A stretch of 64,000 bases of DNA. Origin: Lachnospiraceae bacterium G11 (GTDB lineage: Bacteria > Bacillota > Clostridia > Lachnospirales > Lachnospiraceae). Position 1 is the first letter of the stretch, and each line of letters opens with the position of its first letter. Positions 15,591-24,108 of the stretch are shown here, one piece after another. The stretch lies in contig FMWZ01000017.1 in the NCBI GenBank assembly GCA_900103495.1, positions 1-64,000 of the forward strand, in the 5' to 3' direction. The notes under the pieces were generated by a model that was not told the origin of the DNA, ran no database searches, and saw only the letters and a program-made list of their open reading frames with translations. Made by a program: the position numbers and the translations under genes.

Positions 15591-17368
15591 AGAAATTATT
15601 GGAATTAATATCAGAGGAGATGGGTGCGGCTTTCGAGAAGGCCGGATACGATAAGGACCTTGGAAAGGTTAATATCTCAAACCGTCCCGACCTTTGCGAA
15701 TATCAGTGTAACGGTGCCATGGCAGGTGCAAAGCGCTTTGGCAAGGCTCCCATTATGATTGCCAACGACGTGGCAGCAGCCCTTGAAGGCAGCAAGACCT
15801 TTTCAGAGGTTAATGCAGTTGCCCCCGGCTTCTTGAACCTTAAGATTGCAGACGAATTCCTTCTTAATTACGTGAAGGAAATGGCGGCTGATGAGTACTT
15901 CGGCCTTAACAGAACCGGTGAGGGCGAAAGCATTGTGGTTGACTACGGCGGACCCAACGTAGCAAAACCTTTACACGTAGGACATCTTCGTTCCGCTGTT
16001 ATCGGCGAGAGCGTTAAAAGAATTCAAAGATACATGGGATACAAGGTTATCGGCGACATTCACTCAGGTGACTGGGGCCTTCAGATGGGTCTTGTAATCA
16101 ACGAGATTAAGAACCGTATGCCTGACCTTCCCTACTTTGATGACAGCTTCACAGGAGAGTACCCTGAAGGTGCACCTGTAACTGTTCATGATCTGGAGGA
16201 GATTTACCCCACAGCTTCCGCAAAGTCCAAGGAGGATGAGGCGTATAAGGCCAAAGCCATGGAAGCTACCAAAAAGCTTCAGGATGGCGTTCGCGGCTAT
16301 CGTGCCCTCTGGGAGAGACTCATTGCCATCTCCAATGCCGACATGAAGAAGATTTATGACAGCTTAAATGTCCATTTTGACCTTTGGAACGGTGAGAGCT
16401 CTGTTCACGACAAAATCCCCGCAATGGTCAAGTACTTAAAGGATGGCGGCTACGCTTACATAAGTGACGGGGCTTTGGTTGTTGACGTCAAAAAGGACAC
16501 TGACACCAAGGAAATGCCTCCCTGCATGATTCTTAAGAGCGACGGCGCTTCACTTTACAACACAACTGATTTGGCAACAATTCAGCAGAGGGTTGAGGAC
16601 TTCAAGCCTTCACGTATCATTTACCTTACAGACAAGAGGCAGGAGCTGTACTTCGAGCAGGTATTCCGCTGCGCAAAGAAGACAAAGCTCTGCCCTGAGG
16701 ATACAGACCTTTTCCACATCGGCTTCGGTACCGTAAACGGCAAGGACGGAAAACCTTATAAGACCCGTTCCGGCGGAGTTCCCAAGCTTCAGGATCTTAT
16801 TGAGGAGATTACTGAGGAAATGCTTCGTAAAATTAAGGAGAACAACGAGTCCAAGGGCTACAATGCCACTGAGGAAGAGGCAAAGAAGACCGCTGATATC
16901 GTAGGTATCGCTGCAATCAAGTACGGCGACCTTTCTAACCAGCCTGCAAAGGATTATGTTTTCGACGTAGACAGATTCACATCCTTTGAGGGTGATACCG
17001 GTCCCTACATTCTTTACACCATCGTTCGTATCAAGTCAATTCTTGCAAGATACGCGGAGAATGGCGGAAAGGCTTCAAAGGACAATCTTAACGGAGTCTA
17101 CGGCGAGGCAGAGAAGGATTTGATGAAGGCTTTGACAGCTTTCCATGGAACACTTGAGGCTGCGGCTGCAGAGTGCGCCCCCAACAAGATCTGTGCATTT
17201 ATCTATGATCTTGCCAATGCATTTAACCACTTCTATCACGAGACTCAGATTCTTTCTGAGACAGATGAAACCAAGAAGGCAGGCCTTATTGCCATGCTCG
17301 TTCTTGTAAAAGAAGTGCTTGAAACCTGCATTGACCTTTTGGGATTTGAGGCACCTGAGCGTATGTAA
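15587..17368 (+). CDS. argS: Arginyl-tRNA synthetase
   Basis: A 593-residue class I synthetase that charges tRNA-Arg. The N-terminal Arg_N domain is followed by GPNVAKPLHVGHLRSAVIGE with the HxGH signature, and by KTRSGG at the place of the often degenerate KMSKS motif. The C-terminal DALR anticodon-binding domain ends in LLGFEAPERM, the standard ending of the family. The start overlaps queH by four bases, indicating translational coupling. A small Cys-rich gene follows after 19 bp. Confidence 0.97.
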   Translation: MKKLLELISEEMGAAFEKAGYDKDLGKVNISNRPDLCEYQCNGAMAGAKRFGKAPIMIANDVAAALEGSKTFSEVNAVAPGFLNLKIADEFLLNYVKEMAADEYFGLNRTGEGESIVVDYGGPNVAKPLHVGHLRSAVIGESVKRIQRYMGYKVIGDIHSGDWGLQMGLVINEIKNRMPDLPYFDDSFTGEYPEGAPVTVHDLEEIYPTASAKSKEDEAYKAKAMEATKKLQDGVRGYRALWERLIAISNADMKKIYDSLNVHFDLWNGESSVHDKIPAMVKYLKDGGYAYISDGALVVDVKKDTDTKEMPPCMILKSDGASLYNTTDLATIQQRVEDFKPSRIIYLTDKRQELYFEQVFRCAKKTKLCPEDTDLFHIGFGTVNGKDGKPYKTRSGGVPKLQDLIEEITEEMLRKIKENNESKGYNATEEEAKKTADIVGIAAIKYGDLSNQPAKDYVFDVDRFTSFEGDTGPYILYTIVRIKSILARYAENGGKASKDNLNGVYGEAEKDLMKALTAFHGTLEAAAAECAPNKICAFIYDLANAFNHFYHETQILSETDETKKAGLIAMLVLVKEVLETCIDLLGFEAPERM

Positions 17369-17387
17369 GGCCCTCGGAGGTTAAACT

Positions 17388-17579
17388 ATGAAAGGAAAGA
17401 AAATGCAAAGCAGCTGTGACACCTGTAATAACTACGTCTATGACGAGGATTACGAGTGCTACACATGTGAAATGGATTTGGATGAGGATGAGATGGCAAG
17501 GTTTTTGTCATCTTCTCATTTTGAGTGCCCCTATTACACACCCGGGGACGAATATCTGGTGGTAAGACACCAAATGTAA
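17388..17579 (+). CDS. Small Cys-rich protein (DUF6472-like)
   Basis: A 63-residue protein with CDTCNNYVYDEDYECYTCEMD near the N-terminus and FECPYY in the second half, giving five Cys that could form a zinc site. It ends in DEYLVVRHQM. The pattern agrees with a small clostridial family that I recall as DUF6472; the number is from memory. GGAGG lies seven bases before the ATG, so it is clearly translated. It sits between argS and the M32 peptidase; the role is unknown. Confidence 0.75.
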   Translation: MKGKKMQSSCDTCNNYVYDEDYECYTCEMDLDEDEMARFLSSSHFECPYYTPGDEYLVVRHQM

Positions 17580-17600
17580 TGAATTAAGGAAGTATAAATA

Positions 17601-19121
17601 ATGAACCAGACAACCAAAGAGAAACTTGAATTGGTTAACGGCGTGCTTTCCGACGCGGATAAGTACAACCACGCCGTTGCCCTCATATCCTATGACATGG
17701 AGACCATTTGTCCTCCCGATGCCATGGAAGAGCAGGGAGAGCTTATGTCGTTCCTCGGCAACAAGCTCTTTCTTCTGATTAAGGATGAAAAGTTCATCGA
17801 GGCCGGTGAATATCTTTATGAGCACAGAGATGAGCTTGGTGAATTTGACAAAGCTCTTGCAGAGCAGCTTCACAGGGACTACAGAAAGATTAAGAACCTG
17901 ACCCCTGAGAAACAGCTGGAATTTTCAAGGGTTTACAACAAGGCATTTGTGGATTGGACCAATGCCAGGAAAAACTGCGATTTCTCCATTTTCGCAGACT
18001 CTTTACAGAAGGTTAAAGAGGTTACTTTGGAGGACTTATCCCTTCGCGATAAGGACGAAACCACCAAGAACATGTCCGTTATGGATGAGCTTCTTAACGA
18101 TTATGAGAGAGGTATGGGTACCAAAGAGCTTGATGAGTGCTTTGAGCACTGCAAAGAGCGCCTCATTCCCCTTCTTAAGAAGATTCAGGCAAGTAAGAAG
18201 GTTATCCGCACCGACTTTATGCACAGAAAGGTAACCGACGAGCAGCAAAAGAAGATGACGGAATACCTGATGAGCGTCATAAAGTATGACAGAAACAGAG
18301 GTACTTACGCTTTTTCCGAGCATCCCTTCACCAATTTAATGGCAAAGGATGACGTTCGTATTACCACCCATTTCTATGAGGATGACTTCGCCTCCAACAT
18401 GTACTCTGTAATTCATGAAGGCGGCCATGCGCTGTTTGAGATGTATCAGCCCGCCGAGAATTTTGAGCATCATATAAACAATGAAAAGACCCTTGGAATG
18501 CACGAGTCAGTTTCCAGAATGTACGAAAACAGAATCGGGCGTTCAAAAAGCTTTGTGCACCTGATTTATCCAAAGGTCTGCGAGATTTTCCCTGAGGCGA
18601 TGTGTGATGTTTCAGAGGAAGAGCTGTACGAGGCATTAAATGAGGTAAAACCCTCTCTAATTAGAACTGAGGCTGATGAGTTTACCTATACCTTCCACAT
18701 CATAATAAGATATGAGCTTGAGAAGGAAATAATAGCCGGAACCATTGATATTGCGGATCTTCCAAAGAAATGGAACGAGAAGTATGAAGAGTACCTTGGA
18801 GTGACTCCCACAAACGACAGAGAGGGCATTTTACAGGATGTTCACTGGTCATCTGGCTTTGGCTACTTCCCTACATACTCCATCGGAAACATGTACAATT
18901 CCATGTATTACAAGTGCATGGATGCGGCAATTGACGTGGATAAGTGCGTAGAAGCAGGTGATTTTGACAAAATTAACGGCTGGATGAAGGAGAATGTCTT
19001 CAAGAAGGCGGACAGACTTGATCCTGCTGATTGGATTAAAGACATCACGGGCAGAGATTTCACCCCGGATGATTTCTTAGATTATTTGGAAGAGAAGTAT
19101 TCGAAGATTTATGAACTCTAA
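17601..19121 (+). CDS. Carboxypeptidase M32
   Basis: A 506-residue metallo-carboxypeptidase of family M32, which removes C-terminal residues from peptides in the cytoplasm. The zinc motif HEGGH (in VIHEGGHALFEMY) and the downstream MHESVSRMYEN with the third zinc ligand Glu are both present, as is the later DVHWSSGFGYFPTYSIGN block of the family. Length is normal. The azlC gene begins inside its 3' end. Confidence 0.95.
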   Translation: MNQTTKEKLELVNGVLSDADKYNHAVALISYDMETICPPDAMEEQGELMSFLGNKLFLLIKDEKFIEAGEYLYEHRDELGEFDKALAEQLHRDYRKIKNLTPEKQLEFSRVYNKAFVDWTNARKNCDFSIFADSLQKVKEVTLEDLSLRDKDETTKNMSVMDELLNDYERGMGTKELDECFEHCKERLIPLLKKIQASKKVIRTDFMHRKVTDEQQKKMTEYLMSVIKYDRNRGTYAFSEHPFTNLMAKDDVRITTHFYEDDFASNMYSVIHEGGHALFEMYQPAENFEHHINNEKTLGMHESVSRMYENRIGRSKSFVHLIYPKVCEIFPEAMCDVSEEELYEALNEVKPSLIRTEADEFTYTFHIIIRYELEKEIIAGTIDIADLPKKWNEKYEEYLGVTPTNDREGILQDVHWSSGFGYFPTYSIGNMYNSMYYKCMDAAIDVDKCVEAGDFDKINGWMKENVFKKADRLDPADWIKDITGRDFTPDDFLDYLEEKYSKIYEL

Positions 19122-19827
19122 TGCATTTAAAGCCGGATTAAAGGACGGCGTGCCCATCGGACTTGGGTATTTTGCCGTGTCCTTTTCTCTGGGTATCATA
19201 GCTAAAAAAGCAGGACTTTCTGCAATACAGGGCTTTTTTGCCAGCTTATTTGGTCTTGCAAGTGCCGGAGAGTACGTGGTTTTCATGTTAATGATTGCCA
19301 ACGCTTCGTATCTTGAGGTGTTCATCGTAACCCTTATTACCAACGCAAGGTATCTTCTCATGACAACTGCTCTTAGCCAGAAGTTTGATCAAAAGACTGG
19401 ACTTGGCCACAGAATCGGTGTGGGCTTTGGAATCACTGACGAGGTATTCGGCATCACTGTGGCAAGACCCGGAAAAGTTCAGCCCGCATATAACTACGGG
19501 GCCATGGTTTCCTGTGCCCCCGCATGGGCCCTGGGAACTGCCTTGGGTATAATAGCCGGCGAGATTCTTCCTTTAAGGGTTGTGAGCGCTTTGAGCGTTT
19601 CCTTATACGGAATGTTTGTGGCTATTTTTATTCCGCCTGCAAGAAAAGACAAATTTATGGCATTGATGATTGTTCTTTGTTTTGCAACCAGTTACCTTTT
19701 CTCGTATATTCCTTCGCTGGCTTCCATATCCAGCGGAACAAGAACCATTATTCTTACGGTGGCATTGTCATCGCTGGCAGCCATTATTAAACCCGTAAAA
19801 GATGAGGAGGCAAGCGATGCAGCATAA
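19111..19827 (+). CDS. azlC: AzlC family branched-chain amino acid exporter, large subunit
   Basis: A 238-residue integral membrane protein with about 5-6 hydrophobic segments. Family signatures are DGVPIGLGYFAVSFSLG at the N-terminus and TNARYLLMT in the first third. With AzlD it forms an exporter of branched-chain amino acids or analogues. It overlaps the M32 peptidase gene by 11 bases and azlD by 11 bases, so peptide breakdown and amino acid export may be co-expressed. Confidence 0.92.
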   Translation: MNSNAFKAGLKDGVPIGLGYFAVSFSLGIIAKKAGLSAIQGFFASLFGLASAGEYVVFMLMIANASYLEVFIVTLITNARYLLMTTALSQKFDQKTGLGHRIGVGFGITDEVFGITVARPGKVQPAYNYGAMVSCAPAWALGTALGIIAGEILPLRVVSALSVSLYGMFVAIFIPPARKDKFMALMIVLCFATSYLFSYIPSLASISSGTRTIILTVALSSLAAIIKPVKDEEASDAA

Positions 19828-20131
19828 CAAATATATCTACCTTGCCATAATGGTTTTTACCATATTTTTGATAAGGGTCCTTCCTCTTACTTTGATAAGA
19901 AAGGAAATCAAGAACAAATTCATCCGTTCTTTCCTTTACTACGTGCCATACATCACTTTGGCGGTAATGACTTTTCCTGCAATACTGGAGGCGACTCAGA
20001 GTCCCATAGCGGGCCTTGTGGCCCTTATTTGCGGGATAATTGCTGCCTGCTTCGGACTTGGGCTTTTGCCTGTGGCATGTATAAGCTGTGCCGTGGTTTT
20101 CATCCTGGAGCTGTTTATTATTCCGATGTAA
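19817..20131 (+). CDS. azlD: AzlD family branched-chain amino acid exporter, small subunit
   Basis: A 104-residue protein with four hydrophobic segments and the family pattern TIFLIRVLPLTLIRKEI near the start, then YYVPYITLAVMTFPAIL. It is the partner of AzlC. ATG 19817 is preceded by GAGGAGG at 19804-19810; an in-frame ATG at 19802 lies within that site and is not used. No clear terminator follows before the tRNA promoter. Confidence 0.88.
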   Translation: MQHNKYIYLAIMVFTIFLIRVLPLTLIRKEIKNKFIRSFLYYVPYITLAVMTFPAILEATQSPIAGLVALICGIIAACFGLGLLPVACISCAVVFILELFIIPM

Positions 20132-20159
20132 GAATTTTGCAAATTTTTCCATAAACTTC

Positions 20160-20189
20160 TTGACAAGAGTAGACCTTAAATTGTATACT
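20160..20189 (+). promoter_or_regulatory. tRNA operon promoter
   Basis: TTGACA (20160-20165), 18-bp spacer, TATACT (20184-20189), about 33 bp before tRNA-Val: near consensus as expected for a stable RNA operon. Confidence 0.8.
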
Positions 20190-20222
20190 AGCAAAGCGGG
20201 TTGCAAAAGCGACCCAACGAAT

Positions 20223-20295
20223 GGGATCTTAGCTCAGCTGGGAGAGCATCTGCCTTACAAGCAGAGGGTCACAGGTTCGAGCCCTGTAGGTCCCA
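20223..20295 (+). tRNA. tRNA-Val (TAC)
   Basis: A 73-nt cloverleaf. The acceptor GGGATCT pairs with AGGTCCC, the anticodon stem TCTGC/GCAGA holds loop CTTACAA with anticodon TAC, and the T arm has GGTTCGAGCCC. CCA is not encoded. Confidence 0.96.
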
Positions 20296-20329
20296 TTTTT
20301 ACGGATTTCGATATCGGAATCCGACATAT

Positions 20330-20403
20330 GGCGAGATAGCTCAGTTGGCTAGAGCATGCGGTTCATACCCGCAGTGTCGAGGGTTCGAATCCCCCTCTCG
20401 CTA
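20330..20403 (+). tRNA. tRNA-Met (CAT), elongator type
   Basis: A 74-nt cloverleaf: acceptor GGCGAGA with TCTCGCT, anticodon stem TGCGG/CCGCA with loop TTCATAC, T loop GGGTTCGAATCCCC. The anticodon stem lacks the three G-C pairs of an initiator. A CAT anticodon could in principle also be the Ile2 tRNA with modified C. A short hairpin (ACGGATTTCGATATCGGAATCCG) lies in the spacer after tRNA-Val and may guide processing. Confidence 0.93.
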
Positions 20404-20406
20404 CTA

Positions 20407-20441
20407 GAAAAGTCCTCAGACATTTGTCTGAGGACTTTTTC
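20407..20441 (+). terminator. Terminator of the tRNA operon
   Basis: AAAAGTCCTCAGAC and GTCTGAGGACTTTTT form a 13-bp stem with an ATTT loop and T-tract. Confidence 0.9.
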
Positions 20442-20468
20442 TATTGCTCGATGGTGGATTCGGCTCGA

Positions 20469-20499
20469 GGTGCAATCGGGGCCTGTCCCCAATTGCACC
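20469..20499. repeat. REP-like palindromic repeat
   Basis: GGTGCAATCGGGGCCTGTCC followed by CCAATTGCACC: a near-perfect palindrome of the same family as 465-494, placed just after the tRNA terminator. Confidence 0.75.
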
Positions 20500-20500
20500 A

Positions 20501-20529
20501 TTTACAAGAGCCAAGAAACAATATAAAAT
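20501..20529 (+). promoter_or_regulatory. Possible promoter of the PEP-synthase-like / LuxR pair
   Basis: TTTACA (20501-20506), 17-bp spacer, TAAAAT (20524-20529). The expected start is only a few bases before the hairpin at 20542. Confidence 0.45.
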
Positions 20530-20541
20530 ATAGATATGACG

Positions 20542-20568
20542 AAGACGCCAATTTGGGCGTCTTTTTTT
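20542..20568 (+). terminator. Promoter-proximal terminator-like hairpin in the leader
   Basis: AAGACGCC, loop AATTT, GGGCGTC then seven T. It lies about 30 bp before the start codon at 20599, leaving no room for a promoter after it, so it should act as an attenuator or as a 5'-end stabilising hairpin of the following mRNA. Confidence 0.65.
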
Positions 20569-20598
20569 GTTTATATGATTTCAGAGGGAGGTTACATT

Positions 20599-23178
20599 AT
20601 GGCAGCATTTGACAGAGTGAAGAGCGGAATACCGGAAATGGATGAAGCCCTTGATAATATCAGGCTTGGGGACAACGTAGTCTGGCGTGTAACCGAACTC
20701 AGTGAATTTAAGTACTTTATGGAACCATATATCAGGCAGGCCATCGAAGATAAGAGGAATATTATATACTTCCGCTTTGCAAGTCACGAACCACTTATTG
20801 AAGACCGCCCTGAGGTTAAGACCATAAATGTTACTCTTTCTCACAGATTCGAGAATTTTACCGTGGATATCCACAACTATATAGAAAAGGAAGGTAAGGA
20901 TGCCTTCTACGTTTTTGACTGCCTTTCCGAGCTTCAGGCTGCATGGGCAACGGACCTTATGATGGGCAACTTTTTCAGGGTTACATGCCCGTTTCTGTTT
21001 ATATTGGATACAGTGGCTTTTTTCCCGCTTATAAGAGGAAAACACTCGGTTCAGGCCATAAATAAGATTCTTAATACTACGCAGCTTTTCTTTGACGTCT
21101 ATTCTGACAACAGGAATGTCTATGTTCGTCCACAGAAGGTCTGGAACAGAAACTCCGACACCATGTTCCTCCCTCATACATATAACCCCGATACTGGCAG
21201 TTTTAAGCCCATTTTGGACGGGGTTATCTCAAGCAGATTCTATCAGACTCTGGGAAAAGCCCAGCGTTCTGCTGAGGAACAATTCTCCGATTCCTGGGAC
21301 AGATTCTTTAACAGGGTCAAAGTCCTTAAGGAAAACGGGATTGATATATCGGAAGACTGCACCAGAATGTGCAATATCATGATGACCAGAGATGAGAAGA
21401 TGCGCCAGATGGTGAAGAAACACTTCGCTCCGGAGGATTACTTTGAGGTCAGAGACCACATGGTGGGCACCGGAATGATTGGCGGAAAAGCCTGTGGAAT
21501 GCTTCTTGCCAGAGCCATCATAAGAAACAATGAGCCCGACATCAGTGAAGTTCTTGAGCCACATGATTCCTTCTATGTGGGGTCCGACTTCTACTATACC
21601 TATATCGTGGACAATAACCTGTGGGATACGAGAATTAAGCAAAGGACTGAGGAAGGGTATTTTGCACTTGCAGATGAATTCGCAGATAAAATCATGGCCG
21701 GCAGTTTCTCCGAATCAATGAGAGAGAGGTTTGTAAGTATCATTGAATACTACGGTCAGGATCCCTATATTGTCCGCTCAAGCAGTATTTTGGAGGATGG
21801 ATTCGGCAACGCCTTTGCCGGGAAATACGAGTCGGTATTCTGCGTAAACAGGGGAAGCCTGGAGGAGCGCATCAAGGAATTTGAAAACGCCATAAAGGTT
21901 GTTTACGCCAGTTCCATGAGCCTTTCAGCCTTGGATTACAGAAAGAGGAGAGGCCTTGATAAAAGGGATGAGCAGATGGCGCTTTTGATACAGCGTGTGT
22001 CCGGCTCCTATTATGGCGCCAATTACATGCCCTGCGCCGCGGGAGTTGGCTATTCCTACAGCCCCTACAGGATCATGAAGGACTCAGACCCCACTGCGGG
22101 AATGCTTCGCCTTGTTATGGGACTCGGAACCTCTGCCGTGGACAGAACAGAAGGTTCATACCCGAGAATAGTCAACCTTGATATGCCGGAAAAATCTTCA
22201 TATTCCTCCTCAGCCGACAAGCATAAATTCTCCCAGGGCAAAGCAGAAGTCATCGACATGACTGAAAAGACTTTAAAGAAGCTTCCTTTGGATAAGTTGG
22301 AGCCTGATATGCCTGCATACCTTGGCAGGATTCTTTTAGAGCATGACTGGGATGCGGAATCCCGCTTAAGAGAAGTGGGAAGAGACAGGGACGTAAGGTT
22401 TATATCCTGCAAAGGCCTTGTTTCAAATAAGACTCTGATGGAGCAGATGAAGAGGATGCTCCACTGCATAGAAGAAGAATATGAGTATCCCGTGGACACG
22501 GAGTTTACCATTAACGTTTCAGAAAACGGAGAGTACTCCATAGACCTTTTGCAATGTCGTCCCTTACAGGTTCAAAAAGGAAAGTCCGGAACCGTAATCC
22601 CTCCTGAAGTACCTTCAGACGAAATCCTCCTTGAAAGCAAAGGCGCATCCATGGGTATGTGCCGGGCCACAAAACTTGATATTATCGTCTTTGTGGATCC
22701 CGTTAAGTACTACAACATGCCTTATAAGGATAAAGATTCTGTAGCAAAACTTATTGGCAAAATAAACTGGGGTTATCGTGATAAGAATAAACATATGATG
22801 CTTATTGTGCCTGGGCGTGTTGGTACGTCTTCGCCGGAACTGGGGGTTCCCACTGCTTTTTCCGACATAAGCGAGTATGAAATAATCTGTGAAACCGAGG
22901 AGACTACGGCAGGTTACAATCCTGAACTTTCCTACGGAAGCCACATTTTCCAGGACCTTGTTGAGGCAGAAATTCTTTACACAGCCGTATTCCACAATGA
23001 GAAAACACTTCATTTCTCACCGGAGAAGCTGGCCTTTTCCCCTGACTTAATCGCAGACTTCGCCACAGAGGAAAGCCTTAAGGACATAGTCCACGTCTAC
23101 GACGTATCAGCCAAGGAATGCCTGGTATACAACGACGTGGCCAACGAACATTTACTAATCACCATTGAAAGGAAATGA
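20599..23178 (+). CDS. PEP/pyruvate-binding (PPDK N-terminal) protein with KaiC-like N-terminus
   Basis: An 859-residue protein. Residues ~9-200 (SGIPEMDEALDNIRLGDNVVWRV ... YVFDCLSEL) follow the KaiC/RecA layout but have no Walker A motif. From about 290 to 690 there is a pyruvate-phosphate-dikinase ATP-grasp domain with GGKACGMLLARAI, YIVRSSSILEDGFGNAFAG and MPCAAGVGYSY. Near residue 750, PGRVGTSSPELGVP corresponds to the swivelling domain, where the phospho-His of true PEP synthase is not visible. There is no PEP/pyruvate barrel. It probably phosphorylates or senses a metabolite rather than making PEP. Start ATG 20599 follows GAGGGAGGT; the next gene, a LuxR regulator, begins one base after its stop. 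Confidence 0.78.
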   Translation: MAAFDRVKSGIPEMDEALDNIRLGDNVVWRVTELSEFKYFMEPYIRQAIEDKRNIIYFRFASHEPLIEDRPEVKTINVTLSHRFENFTVDIHNYIEKEGKDAFYVFDCLSELQAAWATDLMMGNFFRVTCPFLFILDTVAFFPLIRGKHSVQAINKILNTTQLFFDVYSDNRNVYVRPQKVWNRNSDTMFLPHTYNPDTGSFKPILDGVISSRFYQTLGKAQRSAEEQFSDSWDRFFNRVKVLKENGIDISEDCTRMCNIMMTRDEKMRQMVKKHFAPEDYFEVRDHMVGTGMIGGKACGMLLARAIIRNNEPDISEVLEPHDSFYVGSDFYYTYIVDNNLWDTRIKQRTEEGYFALADEFADKIMAGSFSESMRERFVSIIEYYGQDPYIVRSSSILEDGFGNAFAGKYESVFCVNRGSLEERIKEFENAIKVVYASSMSLSALDYRKRRGLDKRDEQMALLIQRVSGSYYGANYMPCAAGVGYSYSPYRIMKDSDPTAGMLRLVMGLGTSAVDRTEGSYPRIVNLDMPEKSSYSSSADKHKFSQGKAEVIDMTEKTLKKLPLDKLEPDMPAYLGRILLEHDWDAESRLREVGRDRDVRFISCKGLVSNKTLMEQMKRMLHCIEEEYEYPVDTEFTINVSENGEYSIDLLQCRPLQVQKGKSGTVIPPEVPSDEILLESKGASMGMCRATKLDIIVFVDPVKYYNMPYKDKDSVAKLIGKINWGYRDKNKHMMLIVPGRVGTSSPELGVPTAFSDISEYEIICETEETTAGYNPELSYGSHIFQDLVEAEILYTAVFHNEKTLHFSPEKLAFSPDLIADFATEESLKDIVHVYDVSAKECLVYNDVANEHLLITIERK

Positions 23179-23179
23179 A

Positions 23180-23929
23180 ATGAGAACACTGGATACAAAC
23201 GATTGGATATTTCTAAACAGCATAATATATAAGATATATACCATGAATAACATCGATGATATGAGGACGCAGTTTCTGGAGCAGATGAAGATGCTCATTG
23301 ACTATGACAGTGCCGACTTTCTTCTTGCTTCGCCGGATGGAGAGAATAAGCTGGTGTCACCTGTTCTGTTTAATTGTGAAGAGGATATGTCTATAGCTTA
23401 CGATGAGATAGATTACAGCAGGGGCATTCTTTATAGCGGAAAGACTCTGATTTACAGGGAAACGGATATTATCGATGACGAGAAAAGGGTTGAAACTGAC
23501 TACTATAAGAAGGTATATAAGACCAACAACTGGCATTACTCTTTGCAGATGGTTATGGCAAGGAAAAAGGAGTTCGTGGGGGTAGTTACCTTCTATAGAA
23601 CAATTGGCAAGGATGATTTTGCATATGACGACATATTCATTCTCGATTTACTGAAGGATCATTTGGCCTATAGACTGTATCAGCAAAAGAAGAGCGGTGA
23701 TCTTGTCAGTGAGAAACTGACGGTATCGGCAGCAACAGGAAAGTTCGGGTTAACACGAAGAGAAGAGACAATACTTCGCTTGTTAATGGAGGGACGGGAT
23801 AATACCACCATAAGTGAACTACTGGTTATTTCTGAGAACACATTAAAGAAACACATACTGAATATATACCGAAAACTGGGCATTAAGAATAGGGTGGGGC
23901 TTTTTAAAATGATTAAAGAAAAGGAGTAG
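23180..23929 (+). CDS. LuxR-type regulator with N-terminal sensor domain
   Basis: A 249-residue regulator. Residues about 1-165 resemble a GAF-like sensor (MNNIDDMRTQFLEQMKMLID, later MARKKEFVGVVTFYR). The C-terminal LuxR/GerE helix-turn-helix is clear: LTRREETILRLLMEG, TISELLVISENTLKKHI, LNIYRKLGIKNR. ATG 23180 with AAGGA just upstream is preferred to a TTG at 23165. It lies in an operon with the PEP-synthase-like gene. Promoters right behind it (23971) and after the first ornithine-cyclodeaminase gene (29600) each carry a CTACTT...AAGTAG palindrome at a typical activator distance, which I infer to be its binding sites. Confidence 0.85.
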   Translation: MRTLDTNDWIFLNSIIYKIYTMNNIDDMRTQFLEQMKMLIDYDSADFLLASPDGENKLVSPVLFNCEEDMSIAYDEIDYSRGILYSGKTLIYRETDIIDDEKRVETDYYKKVYKTNNWHYSLQMVMARKKEFVGVVTFYRTIGKDDFAYDDIFILDLLKDHLAYRLYQQKKSGDLVSEKLTVSAATGKFGLTRREETILRLLMEGRDNTTISELLVISENTLKKHILNIYRKLGIKNRVGLFKMIKEKE

Positions 23930-23931
23930 TT

Positions 23932-23946
23932 CTACTTAAAAAGTAG
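23932..23946. promoter_or_regulatory. Predicted operator palindrome CTACTTAAAAAGTAG
   Basis: A perfect 15-base palindrome (CTACTT-AAA-AAGTAG), centred 32 bp before the -35 of the P-II/pot promoter, i.e. near -67. Two related sites occur at 29541-29578 at a matching distance from another promoter. It directly follows the luxR stop codon. Confidence 0.6.
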
Positions 23947-23970
23947 TATAAAAATGGTAAATTTGATTAG

Positions 23971-23999
23971 TTGAAATGAGCTAATCGATGATATATATT
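23971..23999 (+). promoter_or_regulatory. Predicted promoter of the P-II/potABCD operon
   Basis: TTGAAA (23971-23976), 17 bp, TATATT (23994-23999). An inverted repeat GATTAG...CTAATC (about 23964-23986) spans the -35. The same layout is seen at 29600. Confidence 0.6.
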
Positions 24000-24033
24000 A
24001 CTCATAACAAAAGACAAAAAGCAGACGAAACTG

Positions 24034-24072
24034 AGCAAGGGAGCTGTATTTATACAGTTCCCTTGCTTTTTT
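24034..24072 (+). terminator. Strong terminator hairpin in the P-II leader
   Basis: AGCAAGGGAGCTGTA and TACAGTTCCCTTGCT form a 15-bp stem (one G-T) with a TTTA loop and six T. It lies between the promoter at 23971 and the P-II start at 24109. It may end luxR transcripts, but the absence of a promoter after it suggests an attenuator for the operon. Confidence 0.85.
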
Positions 24073-24108
24073 CAAAAAAGAAACAAAAATCCCAGGGAGG
24101 ATAAAAAC

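Noticed and set aside
23955-24072. ANTAR-type double hairpin antiterminator site in the P-II leader
   Set aside because: The stem near 23964 does not give the required hexaloop with A1 and G4, and it overlaps a promoter -35; no ANTAR protein is in the window.
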